Source: Bathynomus jamesi
Lineage: Eukaryota; Arthropoda; Malacostraca; Isopoda; Cirolanidae
NCBI GenBank assembly: GCA_023014485.1
Contig: JAJOZX010009439.1
Coordinates: forward strand, 22,501-86,500
Length of the DNA stretch: 64,000 bases
Reading direction: 5' to 3'
The notes under the pieces: generated by a model
Databases searched by the model: none
What the model was told of the DNA's origin: nothing
Seen by the model: the letters and a program-made list of their open reading frames with translations, nothing else
Shown: positions 1 to 10,039 of the stretch, one piece after another
Layout: the number at the start of each line of letters is the position of its first letter
Numbering within the stretch: position 1 is the first letter of the stretch
Position numbers and translations under genes: made by a program

Positions 1-60
1 ATGATATTGCATAAATATCATGCAATATCATGAGTATTGGTATTAAATTATGATATCCTA

Positions 61-478
61 TTTCATTTTTAGATAACTGTCTTCGGAAAGCCAAGAATAG
101 GTATTATAATAATGTAATTGTAAAGGAATTTGAAGGTAAAAATATCCTTAGCCTACCTTACCATGTTAATTTTCAATATCTTTCGACTTTACTTAAAGCA
201 CTTGGTATCAATGTAGTCTTTGAGTACAATAATACTGTTAAATCACGCCTAATAAAGAATAGCCTGGATAATGTTGTTGGTTGTGTGTATTCGATCGGAT
301 GTACACAATGTAACTCAGTATATATAGGCCAAACGGGCAAAACGTTAGATATTGGGTAAAACAGGATAAATATGCGTGTAGAACAGCTAGTAATTCCAAT
401 GCTTTGTTTAACCATATGTATAGATGTAATCATAGCATCAAGTGAGATAGTTCTAAAGCGCTTGTTGAAAACAGATAT
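61..478 (+). pseudogene. Penelope-like element, GIY-YIG endonuclease tail (fragment)
   Basis: The plus frame starting near position 70 reads as the C-terminal part of a Penelope-like retroelement. It has a stretch ending in LPYHVNFQYL, a segment with VVFEYNNTVKSRLI, then a GIY-YIG-type nuclease motif, CVYSIGCTQCNSVYIGQTGK. A stop follows at about 356-358, and a one-base shift then reopens the frame with SNALFNHMYR and VENRY, which also fit the family. In Penelope elements this nuclease nicks the target DNA for reverse transcription; the reverse transcriptase part is absent here. The fragment is cut at its 3' end by a mariner-like terminus at about 480. An acceptor-like tract (TTTCATTTTTAG) sits just before the readable frame. 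Family call likely; exact clade not determined. Confidence 0.72.
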
Positions 479-479
479 A

Positions 480-1010
480 CAGGGTGTCTCAAAAGTCACT
501 ATCTATTTTGAAAAATAATGGGAATTACGAAAAACTGGTTTAAGACATGAAAAGTATATTTATTTCAAAGTAAGTGCCACAAAGAATTAGTGCTATTTAT
601 TTAACTGTCTCCACATGGCGACCATCAGTGTCTCTACAGAGCTCAAAGCTATAAGTTGTTTCCCGGAACACACTTTCCAGCATTTGAGGTGTTATTTTCT
701 GAACTGCATCGGTAATACGATTTCGAAGTTCGGCTACATCACTAATTCTTCTACCAGTGTACACCTTAGACTTAATGAAACCCCAGGCGAAAAAATCTAA
801 TGGTGTTAAATCGGGTGAACGTGCTGCCCATGGTTGTGTTTCTCCACGACCAATCCAGCGACCGGGGAAGCGTCTGTCAAGATAATCACGTACAATTATT
901 GCATAATGGCACGGTGCTCCATCCTGCTGAAAAACTACTGTGTCAAGAATGCCATCTGTAAGAAGTTGAGGTTCGAGGAATTGTTCAAGCATGTGAAGAT
1001 AATAAACCAA
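480..1010 (-). pseudogene. Mariner-like (Tc1/mariner superfamily) transposase, C-terminal half
   Basis: The minus-strand ORF at 597-1010 (137 aa) carries the second and third catalytic motifs of a Tc1/mariner DDE transposase: FQQDGAPCHY near residue 27, IGRGETQPWAARSPDLTPLD near residues 53-72, then the usual WGFIKSKVY and a C-terminal block ending near GRHVE. The N-terminal DNA-binding domain and first catalytic Asp are missing, so the copy is 5'-truncated. At 480 the plus strand starts CAGGGTGTCTCAAAAGTCAC, which looks like the terminal inverted repeat of this family, and the ORF stop lies about 115 bp inside it. The matching far end is not visible. The element lies against the Penelope fragment, so it probably inserted into it. 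Confidence 0.82.
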
Positions 1011-1492
1011 TTAACTTTTTTTAAATACACAAATTTGCCCACCCAAAATAGCTGTAGATATGATAGTTGTGTTAAAATGTAGGTTGCCGCCTAATTTTTA
1101 TTGCGAAAGAACCAGATGTTTAACTTATATATTTAGTAATACTATTTTCCTTCAGTGTTCAGAGGTCCATTGTTAAGCGTTTAGTTTGGGACCACTACAT
1201 ATTCTGCCTTTCCTATTGAACAGCGTTGTTTGGCTGGTGATGGGGTTTAGTTTGAGGTTCGGTACCACTCGTTGATTTTTCTGCTGATCTTTGTATCCCC
1301 CATAACACTGGTCTACAAATTTTGAAAAAGTTTGTGCTTCGAAGATAAAATGTGTTTCCTATTATGGATTTTGGGGTGCTGAAAACGAATATGACCATAA
1401 AAACAGTCGATTTGCTACATTTTCCAAGAAAATTTAAGATACAAATTTTGCGTATACCATATATTAGTAACATACCTGTATAATGATGTCAC
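1011..1492. other. No gene recognised
   Basis: AT-rich sequence between the truncated mariner-like element and the next gene remnant. I see no convincing coding frame, repeat or RNA gene in it. Confidence 0.4.
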
Positions 1493-3440
1493 TTATATTG
1501 ATTCAACCCGTCGCTTCTTTGCTTGTCTCTTGTATTCAACTTCTGGAGCATCTCTTGTTATTGTCCAGCAGTAGTCTGCTAACAATGATGGACTCCATTT
1601 CCCCTGGTAGCGTTTCTCCATCGCTGAGATATCCTGGTGGAAACGTTCACCATGTTCATCGCTGACTGCTCTGCAGTTGGCCGGAAAAAATTCCAGGTGC
1701 GAATGGAGGAAATGTATCTTTAAAGACATATTTCAGGCCATTTTTTGATAGGACAACAGCAGGTTTTCCACCAGCTCCCTGTAATTGTCAACTTTGGCAT
1801 TTCCGAGAAAATTGGTTGCTACTAACCGGAATGCATTCTACGCTGTCTTCTCCTCACCACCTAGGATACGGTCGAACTCATCTCTAAGAAGCTCGCAGAT
1901 CTATGGATCAACAAATACACCCTCCTTGATTTTTGCTTCACTGAGCTTTGGGAATTTACCACCGAGGTACTTAAAGGCTGCCGCCGTTTTATCCATAGCC
2001 TTAACAAAATTTTTCATGACGCCCAGTTTGATGTGTAAGGGTGGTAACAAAATCTTGCTCGATTCTGCAAGTGAAGGATACTGAACATTTTTTGTTCCAG
2101 GTTCCAATGAGTGTCGGAGTGGCCAATCCTTCTTGATGTAATGAGAAGTCCTAGCCTGACTATCCCATTCACACAGAAAACAGCAATACTTGTGTCTAGT
2201 CGAATTCGACATCAAAATATATAATATTAATTTACATTAGCGCAGTTAAAGAAGAGTAACGTTGCCAGACGTGAACTTAGTACATCCAAATCATTAATCT
2301 CGGCCACCTCGCAGTGTTAGAGCTTCGCTAGAGTTAGGCCTTAGCCTCGCAGAGTTAGGTACCCGGCAAAACTGTATCAAGTTACGATGGTTTTCAATTT
2401 TCTACCCGATTTCTCATTCACTTTGAAGAAGGTCCTATGCTTTGTGTATCCCGGCTGCATTCCAAGCATGATATCTACAACTTTGAATTCACCACAAACC
2501 TGCCACTGATGTTTGTCATAGTTTATGCAGTTCTTAAGTTGCAACTTCATGTTGTCATATGTTTCCTTCATGTGGACTGCATGACCAACTGGAATTGATG
2601 GCAATACGTTGCCAACATGCAACAAAACAGCTTTTAGACTCAACTTCGATGAATCAATGAACAGTCTCCACTCATCAGGATTGTAAATAATGTTGAGAGC
2701 TGCCATCAGACCATCGATGTCGTTGCAAGCTACAAGGTCCCCTTCCATGATGAAGAATGGGACAAAATCTTTTTGACGGTCACGAAACTTACACACTCTA
2801 ACATTTTCAGCGAGGAGATTCCACTGCTGCAATCTGGAGCCCAACAGCTCTGCCTTACTCTTTGGCAGTTCTAAATCTCTGATAAGGTCGTTTAATTCAT
2901 TCTGAGTTATCATGTGCGGTTAGAAGATGTCAAGTTGTAAACAAATTCAGGGTCTTGTGAAGTTGAAGGCTCACAAGTTTCGCACGTTCCTTCATTCTCC
3001 TCGTCCTCTGACTCCAGGGAGAATGAGTGTGGGGGCTCAGGAACGGGTAGTCCTTCGCCGTGAGGTACCGGGCGTATAGCAGAGGGTATATTCGGATATT
3101 GTAAAATCCACTTTTTCTTCTTGCAAATACCTTTCTTGACTGGAGGCACCATGCAGAAGTAACAATTGCTGACATGATCTGTTGGTTCCCTCCACACCAT
3201 TGGCACTGCAAAAGGCATAGATTTCCTTTTCCGATTCAACCACTGGCGAAGGTTTGTTGCACAAGTATTGCAGCATATGTGTGGGGCCCAGCTCTTGTCC
3301 TGATCTCCAATCTTACAGCCAAAATAAAGGTGATAGGCTTTCCTAATCACGGCGGTTATAGCACGCTTTTTTGATGCAAAAGTCAATTCTCCACAAACAT
3401 AACAGAAGTTATCTACATTGTTCACGCAATTACGAGGCAT
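1493..3440 (-). pseudogene. Multicopy transposon-type protein (cc8K15.2-like family), broken copy A
   Basis: Four minus-strand ORFs (3440-2910, 2913-2377, 2215-1901, 1729-1493) read in order as one decayed protein. The N-terminus has a CxxC zinc-binding block (CYVCGELTF, SWAPHICCNTC, CYFC). The middle has FIDSSKLSLKAVLL and a CCFLCEWD Cys pair. The C-terminal part has LLPPLHIKLGVMKNFVKAM and SDEHGERFHQDI followed by RYQGKWSPSLLADYCW. I recognise this as a protein family repeated many times in arthropod and cnidarian genomes, which from memory includes entries named cc8K15.2-like. A one-base shift separates the first two ORFs near 2920. About 230 bp of unrelated sequence, or an intron, lies between GYTK (about 2440) and KYCCF (about 2190). 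The acidic residues and Cys/His insertion suggest a transposase, but that is inference. Confidence 0.65.
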
Positions 3441-3530
3441 CTTTGTTCAAATTAGGATGAAAAAAATTCAGTTTCAAAAGCAAACACTAGAAAGAGTTTG
3501 ACAAGGGTGCGCTGTATGACTTCCGCGAAT

Positions 3531-3948
3531 GAACTGATGCTGTGGCGTAATATGTAGACGCCTGTGACACATCGACGCCTTGACTCTACCTCGCATGCGC
3601 ATAGTTATATTTTTTTTATTTTAATAAATTAATGTAATTAAATTGCATTTTAATAATTTTAAATTAGGTAAGGTTAAGTTAGGCTAGTATTCCAGTTATA
3701 TTAATATCAAAAACATTATGGGAAGCAATATGTTAAAATGATCCAATCCATTTTTTAATAAATAATTTACAAATCCATAATGTAATAGATAAATTTAAAA
3801 TTACATTTTATTGTGTGTGTATATAATATATATGTATATATTTACATTAATTTATTAAAAAAAAATATAACTACGCGCATGCGCAGTAGAGTCAATGCGT
3901 CGATGTGTCACAAGTGTCTACATATTACGCGACAGATGCAGTCCAGTT
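3531..3948. repeat. Foldback (MITE-like) element with about 100-bp inverted arms
   Basis: The segments 3535-3637 and 3842-3940 are inverted copies of each other with few mismatches. Shared blocks include GCGTAATATGTAGAC, ACACATCGACGC, ATGCGCATAGTTATAT and TTAATAAATTAATGTAA. An AT-rich loop of about 205 bp separates them. The hairpin lies 95 bp upstream of the start of the cc8K15.2-like gene remnant. No target duplication was clear. Confidence 0.8.
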
Positions 3949-4727
3949 AGTAGGGTGCAGGGTTGCCTGATATCTTTTTAAATAGAGCCAATTGGCAATT
4001 TTAGGCATCATTTTCGTATTCAGTGACCCAAAATTAGTAAAGATTGACTACTTTTACTTCCGAAGCATTTTGCTGTACAACAGTGTAATATTGTCTTTGG
4101 CAGAGCTGAGAGACACAGACTGAGGCGCATTGTGGTGGGATGGCGGGAGAGACTCGCGAATGTAAACACCACCAAATCACCGTTAACTCCATGTCACGAT
4201 CACGGATAATAGCACAATGAGAACAATTAGTAAGTCATGTTAATTCAGTTGGCGACAGTGAATCACGGATAACTGCAAGAATAAAATGTGTATATACGAG
4301 TATATCGAAGCATTTCATAATTCTTTATTGCTGGATAGGAGGCCCCAATCTTCTACGTTTTTCAAAATGGATTACTCCATCTGCACTCCCAAGATTTTGT
4401 CTTTTTCGTTGCCTGCCAGACACGCTCTGCCACAGTCTTCAGGACTTCTTCTTATGGACCTTCAATCGGTTGCAATCTTGGTAAATGTATCATAGTTTTA
4501 TCTCTATTATGCAGTTATTTGGTACATCCTTCTTTTGGCTGAGGCATTCCAAAGGTAACTAGCGTTATATAGGTTTATATCTTCCCTGTATGCACCTTTT
4601 CAACATGTTTTGTTACTAATCTTCGTTATGCAACTCGGTGGTTTAGGGATTAGCACCGCTGATTACGATTCCATTGATCCCGGGAACGATACCTTGTGAC
4701 GGCGCGCAGCAAAACCCCGTTGTTCAT
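3949..4727. other. No gene recognised
   Basis: Mixed-composition sequence with only short frames. One 69-codon plus frame at 4286-4495 has no recognisable domain and I do not treat it as a gene. Confidence 0.4.
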
Positions 4728-4910
4728 CGTTCCACACAATTGGTTGTAGATAAATGGGTGCCCTGGGTATCCTAGTGGTTAAGACGTTGGATGCTGGTCG
4801 TGAGATCGAGTCCGGTGAGGACTTTGTAATATCTGATGCCTCGTGGTGGGGCGTACGACTTCTGTTCTTTATACCCCTACGTGATGAAGAACAATTCATA
4901 CTGATCATTT
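4728..4910 (+). repeat. tRNA-derived SINE-like repeat, copy 1
   Basis: Starts in ACAATTGGTTGTAGATAAAT, then a tRNA-like head with an A-box-like TAGTGGTTAAGACG and a B-box-like GAGATCGAGTCC. The same leader (ACAATTGGTTG.TAGATAAA.TGGGT) recurs at about 34768, so this is a dispersed repeat and not a single tRNA gene. Acceptor-stem pairing is poor. Confidence 0.45.
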
Positions 4911-4921
4911 GTATATTTTGC

Positions 4922-4995
4922 TAGTGTCTCTCTTCACACGATGGTCGAGATGGTGGCCCCGCCTCTAGGCATGGTTTGGTGTATGAGCGAGTTGC
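4922..4995 (+). repeat. Dispersed about 70-bp module, forward copy
   Basis: The block from TCTCTCTTCACACGATGGTC through GGTGGCCCCGCCTCTAGGC matches the reverse complement of 8455-8522 with few differences. A related TCTCTCTTCAGACGAAGGTC occurs at about 38755. Function unknown. Confidence 0.65.
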
Positions 4996-5167
4996 TCTCT
5001 TGCGCTCTCCACCACACATAGCCTTGTACACCTGGCTCATCTGGCGTAATGTGCAGTCTGTTTAATTTCCTCATTCCTGCCATATCTCAAGAGCTGAAAT
5101 TAGTGCACTTGTAACGCCTTGTAACTCTCTCTCCCTCTTCCTAGTGTAAACGGTTGATGACGGAGTG

Positions 5168-5281
5168 AATTGTTTTCGAGTTTCTATGAACGTATATGTG
5201 TAAACGACGGAAGGAGTTGTTTCTATGGACGTATATGTGTAAATGAAGGAGGGAGTTGTTTCTATGAACGTTTATATAGTT
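5168..5281. repeat. Short tandem repeat, about 39-bp unit
   Basis: About 2.6 degenerate copies of a unit containing GAGTTGTTTCTATGAACG and TATATGTGTAAA follow each other directly. Confidence 0.65.
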
Positions 5282-6284
5282 GGTGAGTGAAATAATGTGT
5301 GTGTGATTTTTGAGTGTTCAAACGATATATACATTGTGTCAGCTGGCTGCTTAAGCCAACTGAATGATTGACACCTTCTAAGCTTTCGGTCACTGTTCAC
5401 ACGAAGGTTAAGCTGGTTGTCCCATCACAGAGGAGCTGATCTATGTTCGATTCTTGAAAAACAACCAACCTTTATGAAATGCTGTTCAGTCTCTACGCTT
5501 AAATTTTTTGTAAATGAGTCCTGGAGGTTTTTGGCAACTTTTTTGGCAGCTGCCGTGTTTACTGGATGTGCCCTGCAAAAGCAACAATGAATTTTCTAAG
5601 TATTATGTTTGTTTGAGAAAGTGGGATCTTCTCCATATCCAGTATATAGGTGTAACTATTTCATTTTAACAGTTTTTAAACAATAATGCGTTCCAATTGT
5701 TCGGTCCTGCAGCTGAATGTGGTCTCACTCGCCCTCTATCTTCTGTGTAAAATGAAAGTCTGTTATACACTCTCATTGCCTGAATCACTCCTAGAGTAGT
5801 TAAAATTAACATGATACATCTCGTCGACAATTCATTCTGAATCTTCCTCAGTCCATCTTTCCCCTTGTCGATGGCCCTATATGTATTAGAAATGTTGAAG
5901 CCCTGTAACGTAAAAATGTGTTGTATACAGTAATTCGATGAACAATTAAGAAACCCCCTAACAAAATTCCATTTTCTTTATAAATATGCATAGAAAACTG
6001 CATTACTTGGATAGACCATACTAAATGCATCTATAAACACTATTTTAACTGTAAGCGTTAGCTGATTACTGTTTTCAGATAAATTTGTGTATTAAGACGG
6101 AGGCTGAATAAATTCGTCTGACATGAACGAGGAAAATATCTACAAACTATACTTTTCCCTTAATAATACGTACATAATAAAGGACTTAATTATACGGAGA
6201 ACCTCGTTTCTCCATTAAATATATAGCGCTGTCTGGCACCTAATTTTTTGGATTATTTCGTTGTGTGTATATTTATATATATAT

Positions 6285-6338
<54 letters not shown>

Positions 6339-6636
6339 CCTTCTAATCATTACTGTGGAAAATATTTTAGCGGTTTACAATAATTCGAATTAATCTTTGC
6401 AAAATGATCAAATAAAAGAACTAATTTATTGCCTAGCGATTTCTAACAAATAATCTTTTACCTCGATATACATATATATATGTATATATATTATGCTGCC
6501 TTCTAAACATCGTAAAATCGTGAAGAAATATGCCCAGCACTACCATGATTCGTTCGACAAATTGTGCAAATAAGAGAATTACTGCATTCCGGCATCTAAT
6601 CTTAAAACATGATGGGCTGAAAATAATTGGGTAAAA
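5282..6636. other. AT-rich intergenic DNA with (TA)n arrays
   Basis: No coding frame or recognisable element. Uninterrupted (TA)n occupies about 6290-6336, with a looser TA tract before it from about 6268 and another at about 6467-6490. Confidence 0.5.
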
Positions 6637-7050
6637 GTGGAAAATAAATAAGTTACCCCTAATTTAATTTCTATTTTAAAAAAAAATCATTTTAATGCTT
6701 CTTATGTTATAGTTTAAGGATAAAATTATGTATTCTGATGAAAATTTGCATTGAAACCAAATAATTGTGGCCAAAAGAGGAAAAATGAATAAGTTACCCC
6801 TAATTTAATTTCTATTTTGTTTTAAAAATCATATTAATTCTTTTTATGTTATAGTTTAAGGATAAAATTCTGTCTTAAAGAAAAATTTATATTGAAACAA
6901 AACATTTGGCTAAAAGAGGAAAAATTAAAAATGTTACCCCTATTTTAATTTCTATTTTGTTTTAAAAATCATATTAATACTTTTTATGTTATAGTTTAAG
7001 GTTAAAATTGTGTATTATGATGAAAATTTTTTTTGCATTAAACTTAGTTT
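6637..7050. repeat. Minisatellite, about 139-bp unit, three copies
   Basis: Three head-to-tail copies begin near 6637, 6776 and 6915. Each has AAGTTACCCCTAATTTAATT or a close variant, then a stretch ending TTTATGTTATAGTTTAAGG. Copies differ by scattered substitutions and small indels. No function inferred. Confidence 0.85.
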
Positions 7051-7465
7051 ACCTTATTCGATTTTTTGTTTAAAAGATCGCCCCAAAATGCCAAATTGGT
7101 CTCGTGGTGGGAACACCAAGAGAAGCGGAATAGAAAAACTATTCGCGTTGTCTTTTTTTGAGACTTTGTCGGTGTGCCTCTTGATCACATAATCGTATGT
7201 TTTGTTTAATAGCTTTATTTATTGGGTCGTATTTATAGACCTTGTCGGTCTACCAGGAGCTGGTAAGTAAAGCGGTGGTGGTGGTGCTTCACCACCACTC
7301 GTCTAAGTTTCGACGCTTGGTTGTAGCCCTCATCTCACCATGTACTGTTGATGGGATGAGCTCCTAAAATCTATACTTAGACGATTGGTAGTGATGTGGT
7401 GCGTTTTGGTGTGTGGTGGTTGTGCTCGTATATATTTTGCTGTTGGGGCTTTGCATGCATGAGTT

Positions 7466-7676
7466 TATATATATTATATATATATATATATACACACCTT
7501 CAACTGCAAAGAACACGCAGTATAAATAACGTAAAGAACGACGCTTGTATAGGAGATATTCCACGTAAGACGAGAGAGAGAGAACGAAACAAATGAAAAA
7601 ATGAGGTAACCACCCGAGAATCGAACCCGGGATCTTCCGATTGCCGGTCAGATGCGATACCATTACACCATGGGCC
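7466..7676 (-). repeat. tRNA-derived SINE with (TA)n tail, copy A
   Basis: Read on the minus strand, the head (7676-7605) is tRNA-like. It has the A-box-like TGGTGTAATGGTATCGCA, an anticodon stem-loop containing GACCGGCAATC (anticodon position GGC) and the B-box GGGTTCGATTCTC. The acceptor stem does not pair, so it is a pol III-type SINE head and not a functional tRNA. The body (7604-7501) ends CTGCGTGTTCTTTGCAGTTG and runs into a (TA)n tail at 7494-7466. The same body recurs at 7769-7858, 7886-7950 and 17769-17872. Confidence 0.8.
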
Positions 7677-7768
7677 TCACTCTTCCAAATGCCGTAATTC
7701 TTCTACATACTCGCAGAAACCAATGCCCCAAGGGGGCACCTCCCGCATGCCGTAACATTATATACATT

Positions 7769-7947
7769 CAACTGCAAAGAACACGCAGTATAAATAACGT
7801 AAAGAACGACGCTTGTATAGGAGATATTCCGCGCAAGACGAGAGAGAGAGAACGAAACAGGGTGGTTACCTCATTTTTTTCATTTGTTTCGTTCTCTCTC
7901 TCTCGTCTTGCGCGGAATATCTCCTATACAAGCGTCGTTCTTTACGT

Positions 7948-7983
<36 letters not shown>

Positions 7984-7985
7984 GA
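7769..7985. repeat. Two SINE bodies head to head forming a perfect palindrome, copies B and C
   Basis: Positions 7795-7858 and 7886-7950 are exact reverse complements (about 64 nt, no mismatch by eye) around a 27-nt spacer. The left half (7769-7858) is the SINE body in minus orientation. The right half is the same body in plus orientation, preceded by the head/body junction GGTGGTTACCTC and followed by a (TA)n tail at about 7949-7983. Both tRNA-like heads are lost. The structure would extrude as a cruciform. Confidence 0.88.
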
Positions 7986-8085
7986 TAATAGGGACTTTAT
8001 GGGCGTACAGTCGGGGAGTGTATGTGCGTTTGTGTGTGCTTTTAATTCGTTCGAAGGTTATTAATATATACAGGCCAATTATGCC

Positions 8086-8430
8086 TTCTAAGAAGCCTTC
8101 TAAGCTAACTGGCGGATTAAGCTACCTGGCTGATTAGAACTTATAAGACAGCGGGCACTGGGATGAACTTTCAGTATGCGCTTGGCTTCTGCCAAGCGAA
8201 CACTCTTTCCTTCTCCTTTCTCTCGTAGGTTAGGTATACCCCTTTGGGGTGTGAGGCCTCCTACCTTCTCCCGCAAAGAGGTCTCCCCCATCATGCTGGG
8301 GAGTTCATTGCAGCTTGGGGGATAACCGAACCCCCTTGTTGCATAACCTCTTGCAGAATTCCCCTCCCCCTTGTTGCATAACCTCTTGCAACATTGATCA
8401 ACATATGCAATTGCATTGCACTCTAACATT
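8086..8430 (+). repeat. Dispersed repeat R1, copy 1
   Basis: About 345 bp beginning with AAGCCTTCTAAGC and ACTGGCGGATTAAGC, passing TAGGTTAGGTATACCCCTTT, CTTCTCCCGCAAAGAGGTC and GCTGGGGAGTTC, and ending near TTGCATTGCACTCTAAC. The same order of blocks occurs inverted at 14482-14920 and forward at 35150-35500. No coding capacity and no clear terminal repeats. Confidence 0.78.
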
Positions 8431-8454
8431 TTGCGGTCATAATACTTAGAACAT

Positions 8455-8522
8455 CTCGCTACTCCACCAATCCAGGCCTAGAGGCGGGGCCACCATCTTG
8501 ACCTTCGTGTGAAGAGAGACCA
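8455..8522 (-). repeat. Dispersed about 70-bp module, inverted copy
   Basis: Reverse complement of the module at 4922-4995, sharing GGTGGCCCCGCCTCTAGGC and the CACACGAAGGTC block. Confidence 0.65.
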
Positions 8523-9540
8523 ACAAACGGAACCTGAACGAGGTATATGTTTTACAGAAAACATGGTTTTTCATGTCCTTCACTGAAGTATAATCTGCAA
8601 ATGGACCATGATACAAGAAATGTATGGATGAGCATTTCAGTACGTTCTTTGCATTTCCATGGTTTATATTATTTGAAAATATAAAGGCGCATTTCTTTAC
8701 AATAGGTATGTATGAGATCATAATTTGAGGCCATCAGAAACGAGCGAATTGACTTGAGGACACAGTGAGTCTACGTTAATAAAGCTCTTCTTTTCAGACC
8801 TGAAATGCTCTTGATGAACAGTCCAAACGACACTGAAAATGGCAAAACTATAATAATAATAATAATGATAATAACAATAATAATAATAATAAATTTTATG
8901 CTTGCAAATAAAACATTGCCTGGGAAGAGTTGAAAACACGTTGTGATGGCAGGCATTTAAAACTCCTCTTCCCAAAAGACATCAAAAAAACATCTTTTAA
9001 CCTTCGTCCCACCCTGCAAGAACCAACTAGAACAGTTGTATCATCTTGCAAAGTGCCACGGTGGTACGAGTCTATCTGTAAAAAATACTTCGTCAGATCG
9101 AAGAACACAGACATCGGACTTCTGAAGGTTGCGCAAAGGTGTTTTGTTTAGAAGAAAGCAATTTTTAGGCGAGTTAATGAAACCATAATCTGAGCAGAAA
9201 TTAAAAATAAAGGTCGGTGATGCTGTAATGTACTTAAAATCCTTTATTTTATAGACTATAGATGCCACTCTTTTACCTGCAGAGTATTGGGATGGGACTC
9301 CTTGGTTATGTGACGAGAAAGGCTGAGGAGGCTTGTCACCAAGAACGTATCGTCCCTATTGTATAGAGGGAGTCTGGCGCTCCATATCGTTAGTAAGCGT
9401 TGGCAAATCATTTCTGTGCGAGGGTAAATGAATCCCACGATTTGTACTAGAATGTTAGAACAGGTTTTGAACCTCTCCATCGAAAACTATTTTCATTCCG
9501 TGAGAGCAATGTTCTGCTTCATCAAGACATTTCCTGATTA
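8523..9540. other. No gene recognised; trinucleotide microsatellite
   Basis: Contains an interrupted (ATA/ATT)n tract at about 8848-8892. Several 70-90 codon frames overlap on both strands, none with a recognisable domain. I see nothing else. Confidence 0.4.
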
Positions 9541-9547
9541 TATATAT

Positions 9548-9623
9548 AGGGTGTCCGGGCTTAAATGGCAATAAAATAAAACATTATAGATGTATTTTAT
9601 TACCATTTAAGTTCAGACACCCT
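9548..9623. mobile_element. 76-bp palindromic MITE (Tc1/mariner type)
   Basis: Two arms of about 32 nt, AGGGTGTCCGGGCTTAAATGG and its inverted counterpart ending CAGACACCCT, face each other with about a dozen bases between. The flanks are TATATAT on the left and GTATATA on the right, compatible with TA target use. There is no coding capacity. Confidence 0.75.
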
Positions 9624-9876
9624 GTATATAGTCCCCAGTTATAAGCACCATTTTATAGTTGCAGCTTAATTGAGGCAAGTTTGTAGAAACTAATTATATA
9701 GGCTACCAGTATGAAGATAGGCTCAGGTATATATGATCTTGAGAGGTAGAGATCATTAAATAGTTAATTACTATTTGCGGACACCAGTTATCACTAAGCA
9801 AGGTAAGGAAAGACTGCGTAACTCTTCCTTTAATTAACAAATTCAATATTACAATGATTCACAAAGTATTGTGCAT

Positions 9877-9969
9877 ACAGAGTGGCTACAAAGTCCCTTT
9901 GCAGTGAAATTACAGCATATCTCTATGTTGCTTTTGTTTTTTTGCAAAAGGACTTTGTGGCCACCCTAT
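9877..9969. mobile_element. 93-bp palindromic MITE
   Basis: The left arm, CAGAGTGGCTACAAAGTCCC, pairs with the right arm ending GGACTTTGTGGCCACCCTAT, about 26 nt each with a few mismatches. The core is T-rich and non-coding. Flanking bases are again TA-rich. It probably derives from the ends of a Tc1/mariner-like transposon. Confidence 0.7.
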
Positions 9970-10039
9970 ACACCACAAGAATGGAATTTGTTATAAATCA
10001 ATGTTAGTTACGAAAGGCGTGATATGTAAAGAGAGGCGG

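Noticed and set aside
173..499. 108-codon minus ORF
   Set aside because: Antisense to the Penelope-like coding sequence, whose plus frame carries the GIY-YIG motif.
7652..8137. 161-codon plus ORF across the SINE palindrome
   Set aside because: It runs through a tRNA-like head, both palindrome arms and (TA)n; no protein-like conservation.
8718..8975. 85-codon minus ORF with Tyr run
   Set aside because: The Tyr run is translation of the ATA/ATT microsatellite and no domain is visible.
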